The position numbers were made by a program, and so were the translations under genes. Below, piece after piece: positions 8,125-17,660 of a DNA stretch of 64,000 nt (positions are counted from its first letter, which is position 1; every line of letters begins with the position of its first letter). This DNA comes from Evansella cellulosilytica DSM 2522 (lineage in GTDB: Bacteria; Bacillota; Bacilli; Bacillales; Salisediminibacteriaceae), in contig NC_014829.1 in the NCBI RefSeq assembly GCF_000177235.2, positions 3,906,001 to 3,970,000 of the forward strand. The letters run 5' to 3'. A model generated the notes under the pieces. The model searched no databases and was not told where the DNA came from. It saw only the letters and a program-made list of their open reading frames with translations.

Positions 8125-10653
8125 TTATATCTTTGTATACTTTGCCAATCTTTGCCCATGTTTTGTATATCCAAAATGTTTCTCAACGTAATCGTTGGCA
8201 ATTTCAATCTGTTCTTGATATTTCTTTTCATCTGCTATTAATAGTTCAACCTTTTTTTGCACTTCTGAAGGGAATGCATATATAGCAGCTTCTCCAAATA
8301 ATTCTTTATATTCATAAGGAAGTATAACTGGAACCCCAACAGCCATCGCTTCAATAATAACACGACCAAAAGATTCGACCCAATCCGAATGAGTATAGTA
8401 AACAAATACATCAAGAGTTGCCAAAAATTCCTTTGGTTCTTTTTCATCAAAATTATAAACACGCCAATTTTCTGGCAACTTTCCTAATATTCCCCTGGGG
8501 ATTTCGCCCCCTCCTAGGACATGAACTTCAAAATTATCATTCACAGGGTAAATCTCTAGGAGTTCATCTTTATTCTCTGGCCATTTAACTACATGATCTC
8601 TAGAGTGTCTTCCTATTTTTATTTTTTCTTTATTTGGTTCGTAGGACTCTCGTCTCCATTCCTTAATGTTAATTATGTTATTCCAATCATCATTTCCTAA
8701 AGATATCTCTTCTATTTCTTTTTTATGATGTTTATATAAAGTTTTTCTCACTAATGGTCCAATCGGATACCAAGTACCAGAAACACCAAAATACTCTTGC
8801 AAATGGCGATTGCACTTTATGATATCGAATCGCTTTATACCAGTATCCCCATAATCGCTCATTGGAGTTTGGTTAACTATTACACAAGCAAATTCTGCTT
8901 CTACACTTGGTACAAAGCGTTGCCATTCTTCCAATACAGGTGGGTACCTTATAATTAATAATCTACAGGCTACTTGTTCTCCATAAACAAGCATTTGAAC
9001 ATTAACTCCATCAATGGTGTCTCTTATTTTAGAGTTGATAAATTTCTTTGGTGAATAATCATAACGAGCTAATTGAATTAGTCCTGTCCTAAATCCCATT
9101 TCTTTTTGAGCCTTTATTTCTTCTAAGTTTGAAATAGTTGAGCCTCCATCAAGTCTAAAATCTGAAACAATGATTACGTCAAATTTCCGTTTTTCATCAT
9201 TTGTAGACTCACGAGATGGTAACATAGGTTCAGGTATAGGAAATGGTCTTTGTTTTTGCGGAAAGTTATAATAATAGTTTTCAGTATTAGAGTGATAATA
9301 GGTTTGAGCCTCTGTATACTCTTTTCTGGCTCCCATAAAGTAACCAGGAAATCCAAAAGCAGAACTACCAGTTAAAGAAGTATTAGTTTGTCTTTGAAAA
9401 GAAAGGGGACCTGTTGTTAATTCAATTACAGACTTATCACCAAAAACTAACTTAACCCTTTTTATAAACTCAGAATCAGCCCCAAATCTTACTGAATCCC
9501 AATAACCTATTTTCTCCAAAACAGGTTCACGCCTAAACATAAATGATGACATGTTACTAAAAATAAAATGGCCTGGTTTCCCTCTTCTAAAAAACTTCAA
9601 TTCATTAGTTGCTCTTGATTGTTGAGAGGTATTCCCTATTACCTTTGGATTACCTTCCAAGTGTGTTACTTGTCTTTCAATTTTTTGAGGATGGGACCAA
9701 TCATCAGCATCATTTATTGTCACATAGGTTCCTGTAGATTTTTTAAGAGCTAGATTACGAGCAATATAGGGACCACTATTGGTTTCTGTCTTAATCAAAA
9801 GTACTCTTGAATCTTTCTTAATATATTCATTAACTATGGTAACAGTACTATCTGTACTACAGTCATCCACTACAATAATTTCAAGGTTTGTCCAAGTTTG
9901 TGACAACACAGAGTCTAGTGCTGTGGTCAGCCCTTCTTCTGCATTGTAAACAGGTATAATTACTGTTACCTTTGGAATTACATTTTTAATTAGTTTTCTA
10001 GGATCTTCCCCTTTTCTTCCTTTTAACCTGTCATACATTGTCTTGCCTGAATCAGATATTGATATATTTGATAATTTTTTTATACTTAACGCTTTATTAA
10101 TATACTCTATTTTTGTCTGTAACTCCGGCTCTAGGTTAGCATAGGATAAAAACAAATCCGGATCGTCTTTAATCTGTAATGCTTTCAAAATTACTTTCTT
10201 TGCTTCCTCAATTTTACCTAGCAAGTCTAAACATTCTGCTTGTAATATCGCATTTTTTTTAATATTGCCGAATTCTTTTTCATTTTTAAATGTACCTTCT
10301 AAATACTTAATACATTGTTCAGCATCGTCCGAAGTATATTGATTTGCATGCCAGAGTGCCAGCTCCCATCCCGCAAGCTTTCTCATGTTGTCATCTTCAC
10401 TGTTTTTATACATCATTTTAAGATCATCATATGCTTTTCCATTAAAACCAAGTGATGTTAGACGATATTTAACTCTATCTATCTTATCTAATTGTATTTG
10501 TTTTTTTCCATTTTTAAATTTACTTTTTAAAAACTGTTTCTGATTCTCACTCAGAAATTTTTTTATTCTACCTCTTTGCTCCGATGTTAGTACTTTATCA
10601 TAAACCCATTGAAAAAAATCAGCAATTTTTCGTGATACCCTTTTAGACATCAT
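8125..10653 (-). CDS. Bifunctional GT2-GT4 glycosyltransferase with helical N-terminal region
   Basis: An 842-aa protein. Residues 1-200 are helical, TPR-like, and rich in lysine. A GT2 domain begins near residue 228 with VTVIIPVYNAEEGL and continues with IIVVDDCSTDSTV and NDADDW as the metal-binding acidic motif. From about residue 490 a GT4-like domain starts (FDVIIVSDFRLDGGST), ending in ESFGRVIIEAMAVGVPVILP around residue 760, the typical donor-binding region with the E-x7-E pattern. The ATG at 10651-10653 is chosen because AAGGTG lies 6 nt upstream. The gene starts 14 bp after the ABC ATPase gene ends, so both are probably cotranscribed, linking this polymerase-like enzyme to export of its product. 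Sugar specificity is unknown. Confidence 0.82.
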   Translation of the reverse strand: MMSKRVSRKIADFFQWVYDKVLTSEQRGRIKKFLSENQKQFLKSKFKNGKKQIQLDKIDRVKYRLTSLGFNGKAYDDLKMMYKNSEDDNMRKLAGWELALWHANQYTSDDAEQCIKYLEGTFKNEKEFGNIKKNAILQAECLDLLGKIEEAKKVILKALQIKDDPDLFLSYANLEPELQTKIEYINKALSIKKLSNISISDSGKTMYDRLKGRKGEDPRKLIKNVIPKVTVIIPVYNAEEGLTTALDSVLSQTWTNLEIIVVDDCSTDSTVTIVNEYIKKDSRVLLIKTETNSGPYIARNLALKKSTGTYVTINDADDWSHPQKIERQVTHLEGNPKVIGNTSQQSRATNELKFFRRGKPGHFIFSNMSSFMFRREPVLEKIGYWDSVRFGADSEFIKRVKLVFGDKSVIELTTGPLSFQRQTNTSLTGSSAFGFPGYFMGARKEYTEAQTYYHSNTENYYYNFPQKQRPFPIPEPMLPSRESTNDEKRKFDVIIVSDFRLDGGSTISNLEEIKAQKEMGFRTGLIQLARYDYSPKKFINSKIRDTIDGVNVQMLVYGEQVACRLLIIRYPPVLEEWQRFVPSVEAEFACVIVNQTPMSDYGDTGIKRFDIIKCNRHLQEYFGVSGTWYPIGPLVRKTLYKHHKKEIEEISLGNDDWNNIINIKEWRRESYEPNKEKIKIGRHSRDHVVKWPENKDELLEIYPVNDNFEVHVLGGGEIPRGILGKLPENWRVYNFDEKEPKEFLATLDVFVYYTHSDWVESFGRVIIEAMAVGVPVILPYEYKELFGEAAIYAFPSEVQKKVELLIADEKKYQEQIEIANDYVEKHFGYTKHGQRLAKYTKI

Positions 10654-10667
10654 ATTCAACACCTTGT

Positions 10668-12209
10668 CTATTTACCTTTATCTTTTGTACCTCTAACCTT
10701 TTCCTTGTAAAGCTTTACTGCTTCTTTTGAATCTCCATCAAATTTTATTTCGCCGTTTTCAATCCAAATTGCTCTTGTACAAACTTTTTCAACAAACCCC
10801 ATACTATGTGACACAATTATAACCGCTTTTGCACTTTCCATCATCTCCTGGATCTTTTCACTTGCTTTTTGTTTAAATGATATATCCCCAGTAGATAAAG
10901 CTTCATCTATAATAAATATATCTGGTTGTAATGTTGCTGCAATACTAAATCCTAATCTAGATTTCATTCCACTTGAATATTCTTTAACTGGTTTATTTAT
11001 TGCCTTGCCAAGTTCAGAAAATTTAACTATATCATTATAATCCCGATTCACTCTATCCTTTGGTATACCTAACAACATTCCGTTTAAGTATATATTATCA
11101 CTACCCGTTAATTGTGCATTAAATCCAGTCCCATACCCCAATAGTGCTGTAGTTTCACCATTTACTTTAAGAACGCCTTTATCAGGAGTAAGAATTCTTG
11201 TTAATACTTTACAAACAGTACTTTTTCCAGCACCATTATGCCCAATTATCCCAACAACTTCTCCTTCATTAATCTTAAAATTAATATCTTTTAAAGCCCA
11301 ATGTTTCCCTTTTTTTATATTATATGACACACTAAGATTTTCAGCCTTAATTATTGTAGTGTCTCTTATTATAGATTCTGTTTTTTTTAGATCTAACTTT
11401 CTCTTTTTCTTTGTTTTTTTTTCTGGTAATGTAGACTGATATCTTTCTATGACATCCTTTGGATTTCCTACTTCTTTAATAATACCCTTTTCCAACCAAA
11501 TCAAGCGATCGCAATTAGTTTCAGCATATTTTAGACTATGTGTTACTAAAATGACCATTTTTGCTTTTTTAACTAGTTCCTTTATCTTCACAGCTGCTTT
11601 TTCACTAAATTCCTTATCACCTGTGTTTAAAGCTTCATCAAGAATTAAAATTTCTGGTTCTAGATATGCTGCAACGCTAAAACCTAAACGAGCCCTCATT
11701 CCACTTGAATAATATTTCATTGGTTGGTCCATAAAATCACCAACTCCTGAAAATGCATGAATTTCATCTATAGATTCATGAATTCTTTTTTTGTCTATAC
11801 CCAACATCATTCCATTAAGATATACATTTTCGCGTCCAGTGAGAGATTTATTGAATCCCATCCCTAAGGAAAATAAAGCTGACACTTTTCCTTTAACTTG
11901 AATTTCTCCTTCATCAGGATTAAGAATACCTGATAGTATCTTACACAGTGTTGTTTTACCAGAGCCATTTGAGCCAATAATACCTAATATTTCACCTCTA
12001 TAACCTCTAAAGTTTAAATTCCTTATTGGCCACACTACTTTACCTTCGGCATCTTCATCATTTTCCTTTTTCTTAAAAAAATTAATTACGTGTGATTTAT
12101 AATCATCTTTATATCCAGAAACAAAAGATGCACCAAGATTCTCTGCCTTTATTACTACTTCTTTATTTTGATCATATTCATTCAGTCTATTCATCTTATT
12201 AAATGACAT
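10668..12209 (-). CDS. Polysaccharide/teichoic acid ABC exporter ATPase with two nucleotide-binding domains
   Basis: A 513-aa cytoplasmic ATPase of the TagH/Wzt type. The first NBD (about residues 17-255) has Walker A GSNGSGKTT, signature YSSGMRARLGFS and Walker B ILILDEALNTGD. The second (about 285-510) has GHNGAGKST, YSSGMKSRLGFS and IFIIDEALSTGD. Most TagH or Wzt proteins have a single NBD, often with an extra C-terminal domain; here two full NBDs are joined by a lysine-rich linker and there is no carbohydrate-binding tail. Both NBDs look catalytically intact. The gene lies 15 bp downstream of the single permease gene, so one fused ATPase probably serves a permease dimer. It would drive transport of an undecaprenyl-linked polymer across the membrane. 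Confidence 0.9.
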   Translation of the reverse strand: MSFNKMNRLNEYDQNKEVVIKAENLGASFVSGYKDDYKSHVINFFKKKENDEDAEGKVVWPIRNLNFRGYRGEILGIIGSNGSGKTTLCKILSGILNPDEGEIQVKGKVSALFSLGMGFNKSLTGRENVYLNGMMLGIDKKRIHESIDEIHAFSGVGDFMDQPMKYYSSGMRARLGFSVAAYLEPEILILDEALNTGDKEFSEKAAVKIKELVKKAKMVILVTHSLKYAETNCDRLIWLEKGIIKEVGNPKDVIERYQSTLPEKKTKKKRKLDLKKTESIIRDTTIIKAENLSVSYNIKKGKHWALKDINFKINEGEVVGIIGHNGAGKSTVCKVLTRILTPDKGVLKVNGETTALLGYGTGFNAQLTGSDNIYLNGMLLGIPKDRVNRDYNDIVKFSELGKAINKPVKEYSSGMKSRLGFSIAATLQPDIFIIDEALSTGDISFKQKASEKIQEMMESAKAVIIVSHSMGFVEKVCTRAIWIENGEIKFDGDSKEAVKLYKEKVRGTKDKGK

Positions 12210-12224
12210 AATAAATAACCTCTT

Positions 12225-13007
12225 TTATAATGCTTTAATTATTTTGTGTTCATTCTTGCTATAATGACGTAGCATTCCAAAAATAACTATGATTGACAAT
12301 AATGCTATTATAAATAAACCGGTGAATGATGGAGCTGTATTATACATTAGTACATCCCTGTATGATTCAATTATTATTGCTACAGGGTTTATTGCCACAA
12401 TCCAATCATACTGTTCTGGCAAACGGCTCCCTATCCATATAATTGGAGAAGAGTAGAAAAACAAGCGCAAAATATGTGATAGAATATTATCAATATCTCG
12501 AACAAAAACACATATATAAGCTAAGAATAAACTTACAGCAGTCAAAAATATTAATTGAATTAATATTATAACTGGTAATAAAATAACATGCCAACCTGGT
12601 ACAATTCCAAAGATAGCTAAGAATATAGCTATTACCACTAATCCAAATGCAAAGTTAAACAATTGAGTAGAAGTCATAGCTAATGGGAAAATGGACTTTG
12701 GCAAATAAACTTGGTTAATAATTGAAGAATACTTTGTAATTGCTTTTGCCGACGTATTTACAGTAGTATTCATCCAACGCCAGACAACCATACCAATTAC
12801 TAAGTAAACAGGGTATTCTGGTACATCAGAATACCTCTGTAGAATTACAATTACTAAAAAGTAGTACACTACAACATTTAGCAAAGGGTCTAACAGCCAC
12901 CAAAAATATCCTAAATAGCTATTACGGTGTTCTGCCTTTAGACCTGACTTTACTAGATAAAATAAAAGATCTTTCCTTTTTAACATTTCTTTAATATATT
13001 CTTGCAT
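12225..13007 (-). CDS. ABC-2 type polysaccharide export permease (TagG/Wzm family)
   Basis: A 260-aa integral membrane protein with about six hydrophobic segments. The N terminus KDLLFYLVKSGLKAEHRNSY followed by LGYFWWLLDPLLNVVVYYF is characteristic of TagG/RfbA-type permeases of polysaccharide ABC exporters. It would form the membrane pore that flips a lipid-linked glycan or teichoic acid, powered by the two-NBD ATPase encoded 15 bp downstream. The GTT chain enzymes that follow on the same strand presumably make the substrate. An AAGGCGGTG ribosome binding site lies about 12 nt before the ATG. A 930-bp AT-rich region lies upstream, so this is probably the first gene of the operon 13007-8125. 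Confidence 0.92.
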   Translation of the reverse strand: MQEYIKEMLKRKDLLFYLVKSGLKAEHRNSYLGYFWWLLDPLLNVVVYYFLVIVILQRYSDVPEYPVYLVIGMVVWRWMNTTVNTSAKAITKYSSIINQVYLPKSIFPLAMTSTQLFNFAFGLVVIAIFLAIFGIVPGWHVILLPVIILIQLIFLTAVSLFLAYICVFVRDIDNILSHILRLFFYSSPIIWIGSRLPEQYDWIVAINPVAIIIESYRDVLMYNTAPSFTGLFIIALLSIIVIFGMLRHYSKNEHKIIKAL

Positions 13008-13937
13008 TATATTGTATTACACCGCCTTAAAATAAAAATCTATAACATACATTATTATTATCAAAAAACGCTAATTTAAACTTTTCAAACTTTCAAACTT
13101 TTTCTATGTTTATTTAATCTTATAGTTCATTCATACATTCATTTATTAACTTCCTATACAGTCTATTTTTTCACCCCCTTATTGTATATATCCTTAATTT
13201 TTAAAGGTAATAATTGTGCATAACAATTACTTATGTACATAATGAGCTCTCTAACACCTCAATATTGTCAAAGAAATCTCTCCTATTTTGTAATTTTTTT
13301 CAATAAAAGAAAAGGCATCTTTTCATAGTATACAAATCCTTTTTTAATATTGAAAATAGCTTCCCCTCGATCCAACATTACCAATAATATTTTTTTACTA
13401 TTACTAAACCCTTAAATACCACCACCGGGATCATACTAACCAAATTTTTCACATTACAACATATTCTCTATTTAACATGTTACAATTAATGATTTCTTCT
13501 GAATAGATGTAACTCTGTACATTTTACTTTACTACTTCAATAATCACTTATTCTTAGAATTGTATATTCTCTACTAAATTAAATAGATAGAATGAAACCT
13601 GTACATATACAATAAGTTACATTTTTAATATAGATTAATTTATTTCTGCTAATAATTGATATTAATTAAATTTCGTCCTACAATATCTGATAATTAACCA
13701 CTATCCTATATGATATTTTTTTTATAATACTTCTCAACAAGACAAATTACAAGTTTTTATCACACAATATTTTCCTACATATTTAAACAGTTTTGCAGCG
13801 AGACTCATAAAGGTTGATTTTCATATTATTTAACAACAAAGTGCATAATAAAATAAATAGTAAAATCATTAGATGATGGTAGCAGTGAACACTATTGTAA
13901 AAATTGTAAAATCGGGTATAGTCATTACTAAATTTCA
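13008..13937. other. Long AT-rich intergenic region
   Basis: About 930 bp between the exporter operon and the GT cluster at 13938. Base composition is strongly AT-rich with no open frame that has a ribosome binding site and no long hairpin. It presumably contains the promoter of the exporter operon (reading leftwards) and the 3' end of the next cluster. Its low GC resembles silencer-bound or horizontally acquired DNA, but nothing specific can be supported. Confidence 0.4.
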
Positions 13938-14738
13938 CTATAGAATTTTATTAAAAAGAGATTTACTTAACTTATAAAATGCGTAATTTATAAAATACCA
14001 TAAACTTTTTAATAAACTTAAATCCTCAATCTCCCGGTATACCTTCCAGTTTTGCTTTGCCATTTTCACTTTGTTACTCGATAAGGAGTGTTGGCTCACT
14101 CTGTATTTTGCTAGTACCTCTTGTATCCCGTGGGCTTCAAACCCTTTTTTGCATAATTCGAGCCATAGCACGTAATCTTGGCGAGAACGTATGTCGACCA
14201 TTTTAACTTGTCCAACCTTTTCCACATCAAGCATGACCGTTAAACAGCCTATCACATTATGCTTTAATAATTGGTGATAGTTTACTGTTTCAGGCGCATC
14301 TACAATTGTCCCCGTTTCTTCGCCTTTTTGATCCATCGTTTTATACTTCGTGAAAGAGAAAGAAGCACCTTTTTCCTGCATATATTGCAATTGTTTTTCT
14401 AGCTTTTCTGGTAACCACTGGTCATCACCATCGAGGAAGGCGATATATTTACCTACGGAGTGGCTTATAGCTGTGTTTCTCGCAATGGCTGCACCACTGT
14501 TTTTTTCGAGCTGAATAAGCTTTACTCTTTCATCTTTTTCCACATACGACCTAATCACGCTCGTTGTATTATCTGTCGAGCAATCATCAACGATAATCAT
14601 CTCCCAATCGTCTAGCGTTTGAGCTAATACAGATTCGATCGTATCAGCAATATAATTTTCCGAATTATATGTCGGAGTAATAATTGATATTAATGGCATG
14701 CTTTTATTTTCAACTCTTTCCATGTTATCACTCACCAT
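13938..14738 (-). CDS. Family 2 glycosyltransferase
   Basis: A 266-aa GT-A enzyme. Residues 15-125 hold the GT2 core: PLISIITPTYNSENYIADTI, WEMIIVDDCSTDNT and the acidic metal motif FLDGDDQWLP. The C-terminal half is short and soluble with no membrane spans, which fits a transferase acting on a membrane-bound acceptor at the cytoplasmic face. Its ATG overlaps the stop of the upstream GT4 gene by one base (TAATG), a sign of translational coupling. The cluster 17030-13938 contains three glycosyltransferases in a row and no exporter, so it probably supplies the neighbouring polysaccharide pathway. Sugar donor unknown. Confidence 0.88.
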   Translation of the reverse strand: MVSDNMERVENKSMPLISIITPTYNSENYIADTIESVLAQTLDDWEMIIVDDCSTDNTTSVIRSYVEKDERVKLIQLEKNSGAAIARNTAISHSVGKYIAFLDGDDQWLPEKLEKQLQYMQEKGASFSFTKYKTMDQKGEETGTIVDAPETVNYHQLLKHNVIGCLTVMLDVEKVGQVKMVDIRSRQDYVLWLELCKKGFEAHGIQEVLAKYRVSQHSLSSNKVKMAKQNWKVYREIEDLSLLKSLWYFINYAFYKLSKSLFNKIL

Positions 14739-15886
14739 TATGAGATATTTCCATCATTAACTGTTAATGCTAATTCCTTATACCAGTTGATTAGCTTTTT
14801 TTCTTCAGCATGCCAGTTTAGCTTTTCCATTACAGCCTTCTTCCCATTATTGCCCATTTCCAAAGCTAAATTCCTATTTGTTCTCAAAAACTCAATGGCG
14901 GATCTTATTTCATCATCGTTATAAGGATCCACTGCAATGCCACATGAATATTCTTCGACAAACTGCTTCCACATCGGAAAATTGGAGCATATTATAGGTA
15001 ATCCTACACTCATATATTCAAAAAACTTAGTAAGCTCCTTTTTCATGTAATGATCTGTTGGCGGAAATAAAGCAATACCAGCTAACCATTGGTGTTTTAC
15101 GTAAGACTGATCAATAATCGACTTAGGAACGTAACGATCTATGCCTTCAATATGCAACTGATCCTTTTTTTCACCAGCCAAATGAAGCATTTCTTCTGCC
15201 AGTGCTCGAGGACACCTTCCGTAAAAGCTAACGTTTATTTGTTCGTCAATTAATGGCAACCGAGCATGGATTTTTGCCCCTCTCTCCTCAGTCATATTAC
15301 CAGTATAGATGAGCTTGTCTTCCCGTTCCATTGTACTATCAATCTTGTGATCAATGAGTTGCTCGTTTAATACAGGGTAATTAAGAATACAGGTTCCGGA
15401 AGGATATTTCTCTTTATAGTATTTTTCCGCTAAGCATAGTGCTAGCTTTCTTGAAAAAAACCTTTCTATTAGCCTATACGTTTTACCCATTAGCTTTCTA
15501 ATTGACTTTGGGATATATTCCTTTTGCTGCATGCTCGTTTCATAATCCTCATGAATGTCATAGATGACGACATTTGATTTCTTCTTTAAAAGCCAGGCTA
15601 ATGGCAGCAGCTCGGGATCATGAATATGGTAATAGTCTGCCTGGAGCGCACGCGCTTTTCTATATGCTTCGATCGTAGATAAAACCATTCGTTTCAATCT
15701 ACCTTTACGCTTTTTGATTGGCACGACTGTTATATCAGTAATTTCTTTACTATCATGATCTTCTGGTACAATTAACGATACTTTAAACCCAGCTTTATGA
15801 AGAGACTTGCACTCCTTATAATAAATTCTCGGGTCTAAAGGGTGGTGGACAGTCGTTAAGTGCACGACAGACTTGGTGTTGCTCAT
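14738..15886 (-). CDS. Family 4-like glycosyltransferase
   Basis: A 382-aa GT-B enzyme. The N-terminal domain starts SVVHLTTVHHPLDPRIYYKE, a pattern common in GT4 glycosyltransferases of exopolysaccharide clusters, and YYHIHDPELLPLAW follows near residue 105. The C-terminal domain has KLIYTGNMTEERGAK and, near residue 290, ELTKFFEYMSVGLPIICSNF, the donor-binding part. The ATG lies after AGGAGGTGTTGTGCT. It is translationally coupled to the GT2 gene downstream and 22 bp from the GT4 gene upstream, so the three are one operon. Substrates cannot be assigned. Confidence 0.87.
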   Translation of the reverse strand: MSNTKSVVHLTTVHHPLDPRIYYKECKSLHKAGFKVSLIVPEDHDSKEITDITVVPIKKRKGRLKRMVLSTIEAYRKARALQADYYHIHDPELLPLAWLLKKKSNVVIYDIHEDYETSMQQKEYIPKSIRKLMGKTYRLIERFFSRKLALCLAEKYYKEKYPSGTCILNYPVLNEQLIDHKIDSTMEREDKLIYTGNMTEERGAKIHARLPLIDEQINVSFYGRCPRALAEEMLHLAGEKKDQLHIEGIDRYVPKSIIDQSYVKHQWLAGIALFPPTDHYMKKELTKFFEYMSVGLPIICSNFPMWKQFVEEYSCGIAVDPYNDDEIRSAIEFLRTNRNLALEMGNNGKKAVMEKLNWHAEEKKLINWYKELALTVNDGNIS

Positions 15887-15908
15887 AGCACAACACCTCC
15901 TTTTTATA

Positions 15909-17030
15909 TCATTTCTCTCGAAGTGTTTTTAAAAATATTTCTTCATATTGCTTCACAATTTTTTTCGCATCAAAATCGTGTGCTCGTCTATAACCGTGTT
16001 CTATCATTTGGTTTACTTCATCTTTTTCTTTCTTTAACACTTTCAAAATATACGCTTTCATTTCCTCGACACTACCAACAGGGCATAAATAGCCAAATTC
16101 TCCCCCGTTTAATACTTCAGATGGACCTGATTTACAATTTGTTGATACGACTGGGGTTTTAGTCGCTAGTGCTTCCGCAATGACATGACTAAAGCCTTCA
16201 TGTATAGATGAAAGCACAAAAACATCTGCATGTTTAAAATAGATATAAGGATTACTTTGAAACCCAATAAAATGTATCCTGTTTTCGATATTTAACTGTT
16301 TCGCTTCTGAGATTAAACTGTCTTTTAAAGGTCCCTCTCCAAGTATTACTAGTTGACTGCTTATTTCTTCATTTACTTTTGCAAAAGCCTTTAGTAATGT
16401 CGTTTGATCCTTCTGTTCAACTAACCGTCCTGCGGTTATGATGACTTTATCCCCTGTCTCAAAAATCGGTTGAAATTGGCTATCCACTTTCCCAGTCACA
16501 ATTTTATGATTAATATGCTGAATATCAACAGGGTTATAAATGACTTCTATATGAGAGGGCTTTACTTTATATTTACTGACTAAGTTTTCCTTTACTCCTT
16601 CAGACAAAGATACAACTTGATTAGATAGCTTATACATCATTCCAAATCCACGAAGCTGTAAGTCCTCTTTAAAGGTCCCCCCTAAGTTATCCGCTTCCCT
16701 AACGACACATTTTGCTTTTGAAAAACTTAGCCGCGTAGCAAGGATAGCGATTGTATTCACTCTTGGGATTGTACTAAAAACAATATCAATATCTTTTTCT
16801 TTTATGATTTTTGACAAACTAAAAATAGATCTACTTAAACGAGTCGTTCGTAATTTAATAAACTCAACATCACTTTTTAATTCGTGCTCGTAGGAACCAT
16901 CAAAATTTAAAGTAACTAATTTGGGTGCAAACTTTTCCCGGTCTAAGTTGTTAATGATATTGAGTAACGTTCGAGCAGCTCCTCCGCCACCCATTTGGTA
17001 TATAAAAAATAAGACGTTTTTCTTTTCCAC
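15909..17030 (-). CDS. Family 4 glycosyltransferase
   Basis: A 373-aa retaining GT-B enzyme with the classical GT4 order. The N terminus VLFFIYQMGGGGAARTLLNI is the glycine-rich acceptor-side loop. The C-domain has VIITAGRLVEQKDQTTLLKA near residue 205 and SIHEGFSHVIAEALATKTPV near residue 292, the E-x7-E nucleotide-sugar site. A GTG start follows AAAGG at a spacing of about 10 nt. This is the first gene of the three-gene glycosyltransferase operon; about 330 bp of non-coding DNA lie before it. The family includes GalNAc, glucosyl and rhamnosyl transferases, so the donor is not predictable. Confidence 0.9.
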   Translation of the reverse strand: MEKKNVLFFIYQMGGGGAARTLLNIINNLDREKFAPKLVTLNFDGSYEHELKSDVEFIKLRTTRLSRSIFSLSKIIKEKDIDIVFSTIPRVNTIAILATRLSFSKAKCVVREADNLGGTFKEDLQLRGFGMMYKLSNQVVSLSEGVKENLVSKYKVKPSHIEVIYNPVDIQHINHKIVTGKVDSQFQPIFETGDKVIITAGRLVEQKDQTTLLKAFAKVNEEISSQLVILGEGPLKDSLISEAKQLNIENRIHFIGFQSNPYIYFKHADVFVLSSIHEGFSHVIAEALATKTPVVSTNCKSGPSEVLNGGEFGYLCPVGSVEEMKAYILKVLKKEKDEVNQMIEHGYRRAHDFDAKKIVKQYEEIFLKTLREK

Positions 17031-17370
17031 AATAATACAACCTTTCCGTAAAAAACGATTGCTCGGACTTTTTTTATCAAGCTACATTTACATAATACTC
17101 TTTTTTAGACGACGATTCCTTTCAAAAAGTAACAAAGAACGCAAAACAACCGATTATATCATAGCAAAAAATGAAAATTTTAGAAAGATAACAAAATAGT
17201 CTATGACTAAAGACTACATTTTTGTCGAATTTTCTTTGAAACATAGGCTTTTTATCTATATTATTAAAAAAACCCTTCACAAATAAACAATTTCCAATAT
17301 AATTAGTAGTAATGAATATGTTATAATTTGTCGTAAATTATTTTTTCTAGCAGATCATGAGGTGAACATA
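17031..17370. other. Intergenic promoter region between divergent genes
   Basis: About 340 bp between the minus-strand GT4 gene and the plus-strand Zn-ribbon gene. It is AT-rich, contains no supported gene and must carry both divergent promoters. I could not fix a single convincing promoter for either direction. Confidence 0.4.
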
Positions 17371-17610
17371 TTGGCTTTAAAATTACTACAATCAAAAAAA
17401 TATAAACGTAGTACCCACGTATTGTGTCCTAGCTGCAATGAAAAATCAACTGTAGAAGAATGGAACGATATTGCAATAAAAACATACGGTGAAAATAGTC
17501 CTGACATTAGACACGCAGCACTTGATAAGAAAATCTCTTTTCCATTTCAATGCCCTAAGTGCTATATGGGCTATTCTGCTTATTTAGTAAAGTTAGTAAA
17601 CTGTAAATAA
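17371..17610 (+). CDS. Small zinc-ribbon protein
   Basis: A 79-aa protein with two CxxC pairs: VLCPSCNEKS near residue 20 and FQCPKCYMGY near residue 62, enough to bind one zinc ion as a ribbon. The TTG at 17371 is preferred to the GTG at 17362, because GAGGTGA (17358-17364) lies 6 nt before the TTG. No membrane segment is present. It stands alone, divergent from the glycosyltransferase operon and convergent with the SGNH-like gene, with a shared hairpin terminator after it. I do not recognise a named family; nucleic-acid or protein binding is the usual job of such ribbons. Confidence 0.7.
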   Translation: MALKLLQSKKYKRSTHVLCPSCNEKSTVEEWNDIAIKTYGENSPDIRHAALDKKISFPFQCPKCYMGYSAYLVKLVNCK

Positions 17611-17611
17611 A

Positions 17612-17655
17612 AAATGACATTTTAAATTGCTTTTTTAGCAGTTTGAAATGTCATT
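17612..17655. terminator. Bidirectional terminator
   Basis: A long hairpin (AAAATGACATTT ... AAATGTCATTTT, with extra pairing AAATTGC / GCAGTTT inside) lies between convergent genes at 17610 and 17661, with T-rich tracts on both strands. It can terminate both. Confidence 0.85.
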
Positions 17656-17660
17656 TTCTT

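Noticed and set aside
7719-8191. Small protein genes in the gap before the GT2-GT4 gene
   Set aside because: Short frames on both strands without ribosome binding sites, partly overlapping the terminator; at most a decayed element.
16921-17199. 92-aa plus-strand protein
   Set aside because: Antisense to the start of the GT4 gene and without a ribosome binding site.
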